Positions 1 to 10,180 are shown, counted from the stretch's first letter. The stretch: DNA of 35,831 bases from Borrelia duttonii Ly (GCF_000019685.1 NC_011249.1:1-35831), one strand, 5' to 3'. Made by a program: numbers and translations. Notes: a model not told the origin generated them from the sequence alone.

Positions 1-510
1 GAAATTATTAATTTTTGTACAAATTACCTCTCAATATCAAATAGTACAGAACTTAAAGCAATAGGTATCTTGCTTTCTTCTGGTACTCCATTATCTCAAT
101 TCACCAAAAAAAAATTACTATCACTATCATCCAATTTACAAATTAGAAATCATACTTTGGGCAACTCCACACTCATTATAAATGCTATTTATTTCCTAAA
201 AAAACATAAGTTTAATATTATTTATATAAAACTTAATCGTATTCTCAAAAAATTATTTCTTGCAAATATAACTACTAAACATTTAGAATATATTTATTCT
301 ATTATTCTTCAATCTCTAAACAAAAAGGACAATTCTTACTTTTATGAATCCATTTTAAAACATCCAAAATACAAAAGTATCAAACTTGTAAGTAAGCCTA
401 CTTCACTAAGTAGTCTTGAAAACTTAATTTTTATTAATTCATTTCAAAATTTACGTATACATACTGCAAATAGTTTACAATTTTTTATAAACAAATATAT
501 TTATCTATAA
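1..510 (+). CDS. Unidentified protein, 5' end outside the window
   Basis: The frame is open from base 1 to the stop at 508-510, about 169 codons, so the true start lies upstream. The TTG at 70 is unlikely to be the start, because reading continues cleanly before it and no ribosome site is seen. The protein is rich in Lys, Asn, Ile and Leu, with no lipobox and no clear membrane segment. The segment ELKAIGILLSSGTPLSQ and the later TTKHLEY loosely recall the layout of a tyrosine recombinase core, but the catalytic Arg/His/Tyr set is not visible, so this is only a weak idea. It faces into the archive, opposite to the nearest vlp cassettes, and lies outside the inverted repeat that begins near 712. 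Coding is likely from the long open frame; the function is unknown. Confidence 0.5.
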   Translation, partial: EIINFCTNYLSISNSTELKAIGILLSSGTPLSQFTKKKLLSLSSNLQIRNHTLGNSTLIINAIYFLKKHKFNIIYIKLNRILKKLFLANITTKHLEYIYSIILQSLNKKDNSYFYESILKHPKYKSIKLVSKPTSLSSLENLIFINSFQNLRIHTANSLQFFINKYIYL

Positions 511-650
511 TCATTAGTACAAAAATATTTTTTTTTAAAAATTAAACCTAAAAAATTATTTATTTCACTACATAACAACATCTTAATGTTATATAGTACA
601 AATATTACATTATCTGCATTCAATAACAAAATTTTACTATCACTATACTT

Positions 651-931
651 TTTTACATTTTTAATATATATTTATTAAATAAGGTATTAGATTTTTGTAA
701 GTTTCAGTATATTTTTTCCTATACTAAATTAACACTGTAAATGAGCACCATTAAATTTCTTCAAATGACTAAAGTGTTTTGCGTAGATTATCTTCTATAA
801 TTTGTTATCTATACAATTTTATACAATAAACCGAATATTTTTGATTAGAACATATGTATCAATCAAGTAACATGTAATTAACAAAAATAACACCTCCCTC
901 ACTATTACAGAAAGAAGTGTGTACATCCTTC
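651..931 (-). repeat. Downstream-homology-like repeat, copy A (left end of archive)
   Basis: The segment matches copy B at 4081-4411 in the same orientation along most of its length. Its 712-852 part matches the reverse complement of 34,621-34,762 with about six mismatches. A shared landmark is the sequence around ATACAATAAACCGAATATTT. It lies on the downstream side of the minus-strand vlp at 1058-2062. I infer that it is a homology block used in cassette recombination, comparable to the DHS elements described in B. hermsii; sequence identity to those was not tested. Confidence 0.65.
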
Positions 932-964
932 ACAAAAACATATTGAAATCGGTTAATTTCAAAA

Positions 965-1018
965 GAAAACATCTCCTACCTGATACGCCTCACCAAGAAC
1001 GAGAGAAATGTTTCCTTT
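965..1018 (-). terminator. Hairpin downstream of vlp 1058-2062
   Basis: An imperfect inverted repeat (AAACATCTC against GAGAAATGTTT) lies just after the stop, and on the minus strand it is followed by a T-rich run. Related hairpins follow other minus-strand delta-type cassettes near 6042-6093 and 12,948-12,991. Confidence 0.35.
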
Positions 1019-1057
1019 AAATAACTTTTTATCTTACGTATCTTTATCCACAACTAT

Positions 1058-2062
1058 TTATTGTTGTTGCACACCAGATGCTTCTGATGTCTTATCTTCT
1101 TGCTTAATTGTAGCCAATGTTTCATTTATCTTTTTTAATCCACTATCAACTGTATTTCTTATCGCAATTATAAGAGTACTTAGTGTTTTATTTACTGCAC
1201 TTGCTGATGCACCATTTACCGCATACTCAGATTTATCTTCCCCATTCTTAGCAGCAAGTTGACCACCTTTAGCCATAGCTCTTAATGCTATCCCTCCTGC
1301 AATAACTGCATCTTTATTTGCTGATGCTACTGCAAGATCTTTATCATCAGCCTTACCAGCAGCAGCCTCACCAGAGTTAGCAATAGCTTGCAAAATATCA
1401 GCACCACTTACCGCTCCTATTGACGCACTTGCCGCTGCAGCCTGTTGTTCTGTTCCACTATTGGCACCTTTACCACTAAGCAACTTACCGATTGATTTTT
1501 TTTCAGTATCTCCAGTCTTTGTAGCATTTGAATCCCCTTCACCCTTCTTTAAAACTACGTCAACTACTTCCTTAATTCCTTTAACGAGAGCATTTATACT
1601 TGCAGCTTCTGCAGGTTTAGCATCCTCATTTTTGACAGCATTTCCTATAGCAATATCACCAGTAGCCCCTTTTGCTGCTTCCTTTACTCCTGCAACAATC
1701 TTATCTAAAGTACCAGTAATAAAATGCTCAACAACTGTTTTAACTTTTTCATAATTCCCATTCTTTACCACTTCTGATTGCAACTTCTCCTTAACTGAAA
1801 TCATAGTCTTCTCAATATCACTAAAATACTTCCCTATATCACTTTTTTTAGTCTCTGCCTTTATCCCCAATGTCCCTGTAATCATATCGCCAAAACTCAC
1901 AAATACGTCCAAAAATCCTTTCCCTAAATTTACCATCTCACTCAAAAATACTTTCTCCGGATCCTTTACTCCCCCACTATTACATCCCATCATCATCATC
2001 ACCATCATCATCATTAATATCACTACTCTTACTTTCCCCTCTTCTTTTTTCTCTTTCTTCAT
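1058..2062 (-). CDS. vlp: Variable large protein (Vlp), delta-type cassette, intact
   Basis: This encodes a surface lipoprotein of the Vlp family, the large variable antigens of relapsing-fever Borrelia, related to VlsE. It is 334 residues long, within the family range. Residues 1-26 are a Lys-rich start followed by a run of methionines, and Cys27 in MGCNSGG is the likely lipidated residue. It is followed by the delta-type segment DPEKVFLSEMVNLGKGF and FVSFGDMITGTLGIKAE. Conserved blocks follow: SIGAVSGADILQAIA (about 210), [10 protein letters not shown] (about 257) and TLIIAIRNTVDSGLKKINE (about 295). AAGGAGG precedes the ATG at a normal distance. No promoter is obvious, so I take it as a silent donor, although its frame is complete. 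Confidence 0.92.
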   Translation of the reverse strand: MKKEKKEEGKVRVVILMMMMVMMMMGCNSGGVKDPEKVFLSEMVNLGKGFLDVFVSFGDMITGTLGIKAETKKSDIGKYFSDIEKTMISVKEKLQSEVVKNGNYEKVKTVVEHFITGTLDKIVAGVKEAAKGATGDIAIGNAVKNEDAKPAEAASINALVKGIKEVVDVVLKKGEGDSNATKTGDTEKKSIGKLLSGKGANSGTEQQAAAASASIGAVSGADILQAIANSGEAAAGKADDKDLAVASANKDAVIAGGIALRAMAKGGQLAAKNGEDKSEYAVNGASASAVNKTLSTLIIAIRNTVDSGLKKINETLATIKQEDKTSEASGVQQQ

Positions 2063-2161
2063 TCTTCTAGCCTCCTTATTTTTTATTTTTTTCTAGCTTT
2101 TACTTAGCTTTCCTTTAAATCTTAGGAAGACACAAAAAATATGATTTATATATATATTATG

Positions 2162-2240
2162 TTAAGGTTATTAAATAAGAATGCTAAAAAGGAAGCAATA
2201 AAGCTTTCTTTTGTTATTTGCAGTATTGTATTAATAATTC
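2162..2240 (+). repeat. Inter-cassette terminator block in inverted orientation
   Basis: This stretch (AAGGAAGCAATAAAGCTTTC, then TTATTTGCAGTATTG) is the reverse complement of the block that normally follows cassettes in this arm, for example 11,444-11,510. Cassettes on both sides are on the minus strand, yet the block reads on the plus strand like those of the right arm near 31,177. It looks like a local flip of about 75 bp. Confidence 0.45.
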
Positions 2241-2259
2241 ACCTATTAATTAGCTATTC

Positions 2260-2510
2260 CTAATTAGCTATTGTCCCAATGTACTAAAAGCCTTATTTAT
2301 TGCAATTGCTACTGCTCCATTGACTGAATAAGATGATTTTTTCATCCTTTTTAGACACAAATTCATCATCCTTCGCCATCTATATTAACGCTATCCCTCC
2401 TGCTATTACTGCATCCTTCTTTGCTTCATCAACCGTAACTCTCTTTCTGATCTTCCTTCTTAGCAGCAGCAATAATTGAAACGTCTTTTGATTCTTCAAT
2501 ATTTTATTTA
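2260..2510 (-). pseudogene. Decayed vlp fragment (delta-type 3' part)
   Basis: On the minus strand, pieces of a delta-type Vlp can be read in shifting frames: EESKDVSIIAAAKKED, then KKDAVIAGGIAL, then MAKDDEF, then a TIAN tail before a stop. The order matches the C-terminal half of the neighbouring Vlps ([26 protein letters not shown]). In-frame stops and lost segments rule out a working gene. It has no leader of its own. Confidence 0.65.
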
Positions 2511-2843
2511 ATTCGAAAACTTTATACTTCTTAAACTTACTTCAACAGCAAAAACGTAATAAAAATGAATAAATTTTATCTAAATCAAAATTCTCTGCCT
2601 AAATGAAAAAATAAAAAACAACTACCTTCAATTAAAAAATATTTCCCTTATTTATCTTTATTATTTAGTTTAACGATTTATTTAATAAAAAGAGTTTAAA
2701 TAATACAAAAATATAAAGGAAATATATTAAATTACTTGAATTAAAAAGAAAACATCTCTCTATAGCCCTAACAAAGGACAAGAGAAACATTTCCTTTCAT
2801 AACTTCTTTTATTTTACTGATTTGTATTATCTACAATCATTAA

Positions 2844-3883
2844 TTATTGTCCACTAGTTACAACTCCTGCTATCCTATCCTCTTGTTTAATTGTACCCAA
2901 TACTTCATTTATCTTTTTCAAACCACTATCAACAGTATTTCTTATTGCTATTATTAGCGTACTTAATGTTTTACCAACAGCACTTGCTGCTGCACCATTG
3001 ACTGCATGAACAGATTTTTCTTCATTATTCTTAGCAGTAAATTTACCGTTTTTAGCCATTGCTCGCAATGCTATACCTGCAGCAATTATTGCATCTTTTT
3101 TTGCCGATTCTTCTGAAATTTCTTTTTTATCATCTTTAGCTGGAGCAACCGCAATCTCTGCTGCATCTGTTGCTTTTACAATTCCTTCAGCATCATTAAC
3201 TTTAGGATCTTCTTTAGACTTTACTATTGCCTTCAATATATCAGCACCACTTACTGAGCCGATTGAGGCATTTGCGGCTGCTGCTTCAGCCTCTTGAGCT
3301 CTATCATCATCTTTCTTTGCAAAAAGTTTACCAATTGATTTTTTCTCTGTATCTCCAGTCTTAGTAGCGCCTGCATTCCCTTCATTATCCTTTAAAACCA
3401 CTCCAACTATCTCTTTAATTCCTTTAACTAGTGAATTAACAGCAACTCTATCTGCAGCATTAGCATCTTGACCAGCTTGAGTAGCACCACCAATCTTATC
3501 ATCACCAGTAGCCCCTTTTGCTGCTTCTTTTGCTCCTTCTGCAATCTTATCTACAGTACCACTAATAAACTGCTCAACAACTGTTTTAACCTTTTCATAT
3601 TCCCCATTCTTCGCAACTTCTGTTTGCAATTTATTTTTAACAGACTCCATTGTTGCTGCAATATCAGTAAAATACTTACCTATATCACTCTTCTTCGTAT
3701 CCGCTTTTATCCCCCCAATGTCCCTGTAATCATATCGCCAAAACTCACAAAAACATCTAAAAATCCTTTACCTAAATTTACCATCTCACTCAAAAATACT
3801 TTCTCTGGATCCTTACCCCTACTATTACATCCCATCACTACCATCATCATTTTTCTGATTTGTCTCTTCTTCTTTCTTTCCAT
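2844..3883 (-). pseudogene. vlp: Vlp delta-type cassette with frameshift
   Basis: The start at 3883 has a good ribosome site (TAGGAGA) and gives MERKKKRQIRKMMMVVMGCNS, a lipoprotein leader, then the delta-type segment DPEKVFLSEMVNLGKGF. Near 3712-3718 a run of six C, where sister copies have four, shifts the frame and gives a stop straight after GTLG. The remaining 3' part stays open to 2844 and carries the usual blocks ([43 protein letters not shown]). Translation would stop after about 58 residues. As a recombination donor the 3' part would still supply a complete variable region. A sequencing error in the homopolymer is possible. Confidence 0.85.
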
Positions 3884-4080
3884 TTTTACCAATCTCCTAT
3901 TTTTTGTATGTTTTATTAAGACTAAAAGGCACAACTAATAAAAAAGCAAAAAAGAATAAATCAAATCAACGATATGATTTATTGAAATATAATTTATATA
4001 ACTATACACAACTACTGCACATTAAATAATAGAGCTCTATCTTCTCTCTCTTATCTGCTTTTCTTTATTCAAGCTAAACC

Positions 4081-4411
4081 TTTCTACATTTTTATATATA
4101 TCTATTACGTAAGATATTGGCTCTTTGTAAGTTTCAATGCATATTTCTATACCATACTAAAATTAACATTATAAATGGGTACCATTAAGTCTCTTTAAAT
4201 AACTAAGATATTTCATATAGATGGTTAAAAACTTACTTTTTATAATTAATTACACATTATATTTTTACAAATTCTTACAACTATACAAATCTGTACAATT
4301 TTATACAAAAAACCGAATATTTTTAATTAGAACATATACATCAAATAACATAATTAACAAAAATAACACTTCTCTCTATTATAGCATTATAAAAAGAAGT
4401 GTTTACATTTC
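4081..4411 (-). repeat. Downstream-homology-like repeat, copy B
   Basis: This is a diverged direct copy of 651-931. It shares the stretch TTTGTAAGTTTCA, the GGTACCATTAA region, the CAATTTTATACA / CCGAATATTT core and AATTAACAAAAATAACAC. It lies directly downstream of the gamma-type vlp on the minus strand, the same position copy A has beside vlp 1058-2062. Confidence 0.6.
4365..4403 (-). terminator. Rho-independent terminator of the gamma-type vlp
   Basis: There is a perfect 9-bp stem, AACACTTCT with AGAAGTGTT, followed on the minus strand by ATTTTTGTT. It sits about 35 bp after the vlp stop and within repeat copy B. Confidence 0.6.
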
Positions 4412-4437
4412 ATAATTTATTAATCACTATTTATTCT

Positions 4438-5478
4438 TTATTTAGTAACAACAGATTGAGTAGCATCAGATTGACTAGCCGCGGTTCCACCACTTTCAGA
4501 GTATTTTATTCCCTTCACTGCTTCTCTTATTTTATCTAAATTACTTTCTACTGTTTTCTTAATTATTATATCAAGTATCCCTAATACCTTATTTACTGCA
4601 CTTACAGAAGCTACCTTAACTGTTTCAATATCTGCAGCATTAGAACCAAACTTACCACCCTTAATCATTGCTTTTAATGCAACAGCTGCTGCTAAATCGG
4701 CATTGGTCTTTGCGCCTGAATTAGCAGCAGCAGCATTAGCATTAGAAGCAGTTAGTGCCCCAGTCTCATTATTATTGCCAGCATTAAGAGCAGCACCATC
4801 AATAGCCCTAGCATTTTTAATCTTATCAATCATTGCCCATGAATCGGCTTTTGAAACTTCAGATGCCAATTTATCACCAGCTCCCTGACCTGCATTACTA
4901 TTATGACCACCAAGAACAGCAGGGGCATCAGTAGCATTAGCAGCTGTTACCTGACCACCAGAATTAACATCACCAATTGGACTACCATCATTAGTTACAC
5001 CAGCAAGTTTAGTTAGTGAAGTAATTAGTCGTGTAAAAACATCACTTGCTCCTTTGATTGCACCTTTAACAGCTTCAATTGTAACTCCATCAGCATTCTT
5101 AGCTTCAGATATTTTAACTTTTAACTCCTTTAACTTATTCTTAGTTGTTGTAAGTCCTTCTCCTACTTTCTTAAAATGTTCTCCGACTTTACTTCTATTA
5201 TCTCCCACTTTAACTACATTAAACCCTAATACATCCCCTATTGCACTCCCAAACCCAGCAAAAATCTCCTGAAACCCCTCTCCTATCTTTACTAATGACT
5301 CTAAAAAACTATTCTTCCTTTGCTAAAGTCTACCTTCCCCTCTCCTCCAGATACTCCCCCACTATTACATCCCATCACTATCATCATCATTAATATTATT
5401 ACTCTTCTATTCACTCTCTCCCCTCTCTCTATTTATTTCTCTCTTCCCTTTTATTCCTTTTATTTCCTCTATTTTCAT
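4438..5478 (-). pseudogene. vlp: Vlp gamma-type cassette with two frameshifts
   Basis: The only member of this Vlp lineage in the window. A start at 5478 behind an AGCCTCC-complement ribosome site gives a Lys/Glu-rich leader that runs into a TAG. One frame over, [19 protein letters not shown] provides the lipobox, but this too ends within about 20 residues. The third frame carries LESLVKIGEGFQEIFAGFG, then VGEHFKKVGEGLTTTKNKL, SWAMIDKIKNA, AVALKAMIKGGKFG and NKVLGILDIIIKKTVESNL to the stop at 4438. The mature part is thus open for about 275 codons but uncoupled from its leader. I match the lineage to the gamma subfamily, with moderate certainty. Confidence 0.82.
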
Positions 5479-5625
5479 TTCCTTAGCCTCCTTATTTTGT
5501 TTTTTTATAGCTTTTCTTTAAAAGATTAGAGGCAAAAAAATACGATTTATATAAAATATTATTCATATAACACATACAATACTGATAATTAATTCAAGTT
5601 ATATTATAAATATTACTAATTGAAT

Positions 5626-5810
5626 TTATTCACTAACTTTAGCAACAGGATTATTTCCTTGTTTAATTGCTCCCAATATATTCTTAATCTATCCCATCTG
5701 CTACTACTGCATCTCTCCTTGCACCAATCCTTAATTTCTTTTTATCATTAACAAGCTGAAGCAATAGAAATCTCTGCTACATCTCCCGCTTTCTCAATTC
5801 CATTCATATT
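5626..5810 (-). pseudogene. Decayed vlp fragment (delta-type)
   Basis: The minus strand reads MNGIEKAGDVAEISIASA, then KEIKDWCKE with shifts, and ends ILGAIKQGNNPVAKVSE before a stop. These match NTDGIEKAVDAAEIAVAKA, KKEIKEGAQKDAVIAGG and LLGEIKQGEGSEAKVSE of the cassette at 7364-8474. The segment between IAGG and LG has been lost. It is a non-functional remnant without a leader. Confidence 0.65.
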
Positions 5811-6134
5811 TTTTTTCCTTCTATCTCTATTAATCTAGTTCAAAGATTTTATTTATACTTTCTAAACCTACTTCAATAGAAAAATCACAAATTAAAAACG
5901 CAAAAAAGAAAACATCCTTACTACAAAAATAGAAAAGTGTTTCTCTGTTTTGTCTTTATTATTTAGTTTTACGATTTATTTAGTAGAAAAAGTTTGAACA
6001 ATACCAAATATAAAGGAAATATATTAAATTGCTTAAATTAACAAGAAAACATCTTCCCTATATACTTTACAACAATAAGAGAAGTGTCTCCTTGAAATAA
6101 CTTTATTTACTTTACTAATTTTTTCTACAATTAT

Positions 6135-7187
6135 TTATTGTTGTCCACTAGCTGCCACGTTTGCTGATGCCTTATCTTCTTGTTTAATTGTAGCCAGTAC
6201 TTCATTTACCTCCTTTAAACCACTATCAACAGTATTTCTTATTGATATTATTAGCGTATTTAATACTTTAGTTACAGCACTTGCTGCTACACCATTGACT
6301 GCATGTGCAGATTTATCTTCATTCTTAGCAGCAAATTTACCTCCCTTTGACATTGCTCTTAAAGCTATTCCTGCAGCTATTACTGCATCTTTTTTAACAT
6401 CATCAACATTAAATTCAGTACCAGCATTTTCTTTCTTAGCAGCAGCAATTTCAGCAGCATTCTTTGCATTAACAATCTGAATTTCATTATCAGCAGCATT
6501 AGCAGATTTAGCAATAGCTTGCAATATATCAGCTCCACTTACTGCTCCTATTGACGCACTTGCTGCCGCTGCATGTGCATCTGTTCCATCAGCAGCATTA
6601 GTACCACTAAACAATTTCCCAACTGATTTTTTCTCTGTATCCGCTGTTTTTGTAGCAGTAGCATCTCCCTCATTTGCTCTTAAAACAACAGCAACTATAG
6701 TTTTAATTCCATTAACAAGAAAATTAACTGAATCTTTGTCAGCAGGAGCAGCGTCTTGTCCAGCAGCAGATGCAGCACTAATTTTATCATCACCACTAAT
6801 ACCCCCAGCCGCAGTTTTTGCTCCTTCTTCAATCTTATCAATAGTTGTGATAAATTCACCAACCTTCTCTTTTACCTTTGCATAATGCCCATTCTTTTCT
6901 AAAATCTTCCCTAATTTCCCTCTAACTTCCTTCATTGTCTCTGCTATCTTAGTAAAATATCCACCAATCTCACTTTTCTTTGTATCAGCCTTTATCCCCA
7001 ATGTCCCTGTAATCATATCGCCAAAACTTACAAAAACATCTAAAAACCCTTTCCCTAAATTTACCATCTCACTCAAAAATACTTTCTCTGGATCATTACC
7101 TCCACTATTACATCCCATCATCATCACCATCATCATCATTAATATCACTACTCTTACTTTCCCCTCTCCTTTTTTCTCTATATTCAT
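6135..7187 (-). CDS. vlp: Vlp delta-type cassette, intact
   Basis: Surface lipoprotein of the Vlp family, 350 residues. The leader has a basic start and a run of Met, with Cys26 in MGCNSGG. The delta-type N-terminus DPEKVFLSEMVNLGKGF and GIKADTKKSEIGGYF follows. The centre differs from its neighbours (EVRGKLGKILEKNGHYAK, EIQIVNAKNAAEIAAAK), as expected for variable regions. The ending VDSGLKEVNEVLATIKQED and a QQ tail are typical. An AAGGAGG site precedes the ATG. A weak hairpin after the stop (about 6042-6093) may end transcription. It is likely a silent donor because no promoter is seen, but the frame is fully usable. Confidence 0.92.
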   Translation of the reverse strand: MNIEKKGEGKVRVVILMMMMVMMMGCNSGGNDPEKVFLSEMVNLGKGFLDVFVSFGDMITGTLGIKADTKKSEIGGYFTKIAETMKEVRGKLGKILEKNGHYAKVKEKVGEFITTIDKIEEGAKTAAGGISGDDKISAASAAGQDAAPADKDSVNFLVNGIKTIVAVVLRANEGDATATKTADTEKKSVGKLFSGTNAADGTDAHAAAASASIGAVSGADILQAIAKSANAADNEIQIVNAKNAAEIAAAKKENAGTEFNVDDVKKDAVIAAGIALRAMSKGGKFAAKNEDKSAHAVNGVAASAVTKVLNTLIISIRNTVDSGLKEVNEVLATIKQEDKASANVAASGQQ

Positions 7188-7281
7188 TCTTCTAGCCTCC
7201 TTATTTTTTATTTTTTTCTAGCTTATCTAATAAAGGAAGCAAAAAAATATGTGTTATATAACACATACAATACCGCAAATA

Positions 7282-7309
7282 AAAAAAGAGAGCTAAAATA
7301 AGCCCTCTT
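7282..7309 (-). terminator. Rho-independent terminator between vlp cassettes
   Basis: On the minus strand AAGAGGGCT and AGCTCTCTT form a 9-bp stem with one mismatch, followed by a run of seven T. It is the minus-strand form of the block at 31,177-31,203 and follows the cassette that ends at 7364. Confidence 0.6.
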
Positions 7310-7363
7310 AACTAATTATTTACCTAATTAATCCAAATATATTCAAAATATTTCTAATTCAAA

Positions 7364-8474
7364 CTATTCACTAACTTTAGCTTCAGAACCCTCTCCTTGC
7401 TTAATTTCTCCTAATAATTTATTAATCTCTTTTAATCCTAAATCCACTCTATTCCTGATTGCTATTGTCAATGTACTCAATACCTTACTTACTGCACTTG
7501 CTACTACACCATTTACTGCATTAGCATATTTATCACTAGCATCCTGCTTAGCCGCAAATTTACCATCTTTTGCCATTGCCCTCAATGCTATCCCTCCTGC
7601 TATTACTGCATCTTTTTGTGCTCCCTCTTTAATCTCTTTTTTATTATCAACAGCTTTAGCAACTGCTATCTCTGCTGCATCTACAGCTTTCTCAATTCCA
7701 TCAGTATTATAAACTTGAGGATCTTCTTTAGACTTAGCTATCGCTTGCAATATATCTGACCCACTTACTGCCCCTATTGACGCTGCTGCTGCTTGGGCTG
7801 CCGCATTATCAGCTCTATTAGCATCAGTAGTAGTAAACAACTTACCAACATCTTTTTTACTATCATCTTTAGTAAAATCAGCTCCCCCATCTCCCCTCCC
7901 TTTTAAAACAATTTCAACTATCTCTTTAATTCCTTTCACTAGAGATTTAACACTTTGTAATTCTGAAGGAGATGCATTCTGATTTTTGACAGCACTTCCT
8001 ATTACTTCACTACCTCCAGCACTAACTCCCAAAGCAGCCTTCTTAGCTCCTTCTTCGATCTTACTTATCTTTCCAATAAATCCCTCTACCTTCTCTTTCA
8101 CCTTCGGATAATGCCCATTCTTTTCCAAAATCTCCCCTAATTTCACTTTTACTGTTTTCATCGTATTCCCAATCTTACTAAAATAAGCCTCTATTTCACT
8201 TTTCTTTGTATCCGCTTTTATCCCCAATGTCCCTGTAATCATATCGCCAAAACTCACAAACACAATCTAAAAATCCTTTCCCTAAATTTACCATCTCACT
8301 CAAAAACACTTTCTCCGGATCTCTACCCCCACTATTACATCCCATCACTACCACCATCATCCCCATTATTATTCCTTTTACTATTCTTCTTTCCATCCTT
8401 CCCTTTCTACTCTCCTCTTCCTTTCCCAATTCTTCCTTCCCTTTTATTTCACCTTCTTTTCCTTCTCTCTTCAT
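7364..8474 (-). pseudogene. vlp: Vlp delta-type cassette with a +1 frameshift
   Basis: The ATG at 8474 follows AAGGAGGCG and encodes a long charged leader (MKREGKEGEIKGKEELGKEE) ending [10 protein letters not shown]. After DPEKVFLSEMVNLGKGFLD an extra T near 8266 (reads GATTGTG, expected GATGTG) throws the frame into CVCEFWRY and on to a stop near 8196. The correct frame resumes and stays open to 7364, carrying [58 protein letters not shown] and NRVDLGLKEINKLLGEIKQGEG. Its 3' end resembles the cassette at 32,463-33,347 on the other arm. Confidence 0.87.
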
Positions 8475-8519
8475 TTTCTTCGCCTCCTTGTTTTATTTAT
8501 ATGCTTTTCTTTAAAACTT

Positions 8520-8910
8520 AGTAAGACATAAAAAACAAAATCAGAGCCACAATAAATAGATAGATGGCAATTATTAAGAACTACATTTCTGGTAAAGTAA
8601 AATTATAACTGTAATACTAATACTCAATAATGGTAGTATTGATCATGGCTTTTCTTAGAGTAAATTTAACATCACACTTTTTATATGAAACTCTAAAACA
8701 CTTTAAACCGTATTATATCTTAAATCAAATCTGATTAGTAAAAAATAACGTTATGAATATTTTACTTCAAGTGTTTTTTACTTATGTTTAAACTTTGATT
8801 TTTCCCTTATAATAGACATTATCAACGTTAATTGCTTTTCTTTATAGTATTAGCATATGACATTGTTTATCCCACTAAACCAATTACTATAATAACAATA
8901 TAGTAATATA
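8520..8910. other. Inter-cassette spacer without a gene
   Basis: About 390 bp of AT-rich sequence between two vlp cassettes. The part nearest 8520 is the leader region of the cassette at 8474. The rest is unlike the other spacers, with no downstream-homology core and no vlp remnant that I could read. Confidence 0.4.
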
Positions 8911-8911
8911 A

Positions 8912-8944
8912 AAGGAAATCCAAATTTATCTCCTAGATTTCCTT
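8912..8944 (-). terminator. Terminator hairpin after vlp 8977-10050
   Basis: AAGGAAATC and GATTTCCTT form a perfect 9-bp stem with a loop of about 15 bases. On the minus strand it is followed by TTTTATATT. It lies about 30 bp after the stop of the beta-type vlp. Confidence 0.6.
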
Positions 8945-8976
8945 CTATTCTTACTTTTAAGTATTTAATATCTATC

Positions 8977-10050
8977 TTACTGGCTAACTGGATTTTTTGG
9001 TTTTCTTGCCTCATCTACCCCTTTCTTTACTTTTTCTAACACATTCTTTACTGTCTTTTTTATCATATCTTCTACCGACACTAATAATTTATTTACTGCT
9101 GTTATTCCTACTGCTTGCACTGCTTTGTCATTGTCATTATTATTTGAAGCTAGTTTTCCATCCTTAACTAAAGAACGTAATGCTATACCTCCTGCCACTG
9201 CTGCTGATCTTGGTGTATCAGCAGTTGATAAATGAGCAGATGTGCCTCCTACTGCAAATTCCAATGGGGTCGTATTTTCATCTGCATTATCTGATAATGC
9301 TTTAGCATGTCCTTCCTGTGACTTAATTATTGATGCTAAAATATTCTCTCCACTCACTGATGACACTATCAACGCAGCTTTATCTGAATCTGTTGCACCT
9401 GGTGCATTATCCGTAGCTAATATTTTAGCTCCATTCTTATTATCTAAATTATTTACTTTTACTGCTGTGTTTTCTGCTTTTGGCTCTGGAACACCTTCTG
9501 TTTTAGCTATATTCACTATTCCTTGCAGTGCTTTAAGAACTTTCTTCAAGACACTCTCTTCTGCTTTAGTTCCTGCAGAATTACTAGCTGTCCACCCTAC
9601 TAGATTAGCATCACCTACTTGACCTAAAGATTCTAAATGAATTTTTAATGAACTTAAAACCTCCTTGGCTGCATCAACTGCAACTCTAATTGCATTCTTT
9701 GATTCATCGCTTTTATCAACACCTGATGTTGCTTTGCTTGCTACTTTTTCTAATTCGTCTGATGCTTTTTCAAGTTTACCACTTAAACCGTTAAAATATT
9801 CTCCTACAGCATTTTTTTTTGTATCTTTAGTAACTTTCAATCCCAATGCATCTGACATTAACTCTATAAATGCATAAAATGCATTCTCTGCACTTCTCCC
9901 TACTTCCATCATTGCCCCACTTAATCCTCTCCCGTCTCCTCCTCCTGTCCCTTCTCCTTTCACTCCTCCACTATTACATCCCATCATCACCATCATCATC
10001 ATCAATAATATTACTCTTACTTTCCCCTCTCCTTTTTTCTCTATATTCAT
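8977..10050 (-). CDS. vlp: Vlp beta-type cassette, intact
   Basis: Surface lipoprotein of the Vlp family, 357 residues. Leader MNIEKKGEGKVRV plus Met run, with Cys25 in [20 protein letters not shown]. The beta-type N-terminus is MMEVGRSAENAFYAFIELM followed by GLKVTKDTKKNAVGEYF. Other blocks are KNAIRVAVDAAKEVLSSLK, ALIVSSVSGENILASIIKS, VAGGIALRSLVKDGKLAS and DMIKKTVKNVLEKVKKGVD. This lineage differs from the delta type throughout, sharing mainly the leader and the overall helix pattern. The leader is almost identical to that of the delta-type cassette at 7187, so a leader seems to have been shared between lineages. AAGGAGG precedes the ATG. Confidence 0.92.
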   Translation of the reverse strand: MNIEKKGEGKVRVILLMMMMVMMGCNSGGVKGEGTGGGDGRGLSGAMMEVGRSAENAFYAFIELMSDALGLKVTKDTKKNAVGEYFNGLSGKLEKASDELEKVASKATSGVDKSDESKNAIRVAVDAAKEVLSSLKIHLESLGQVGDANLVGWTASNSAGTKAEESVLKKVLKALQGIVNIAKTEGVPEPKAENTAVKVNNLDNKNGAKILATDNAPGATDSDKAALIVSSVSGENILASIIKSQEGHAKALSDNADENTTPLEFAVGGTSAHLSTADTPRSAAVAGGIALRSLVKDGKLASNNNDNDKAVQAVGITAVNKLLVSVEDMIKKTVKNVLEKVKKGVDEARKPKNPVSQ

Positions 10051-10180
10051 TCTTCTAGCCTCCTTGTTTTTTCCTTTATTTATAGCTACTTTATAGCTTT
10101 TATTTAGGAAGCAAACAAAAAAGTCAATAAATTATGATTTGTATGAATATTATTCATACAACATACACAATATTGCAAAT

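Noticed and set aside
712-852. Telomere of a linear plasmid
   Set aside because: Genes continue on both sides of the repeat and its inverted partner, and no terminal hairpin sequence was recognised.
4221-4415. Small plus-strand gene of 64 codons
   Set aside because: It lies within the repeat copy B; the open frame is not kept in copy A and has no ribosome site.
9242-9877. Plus-strand open frames within the beta-type vlp
   Set aside because: Complement shadows of a well-supported vlp; their composition reflects the coding strand.
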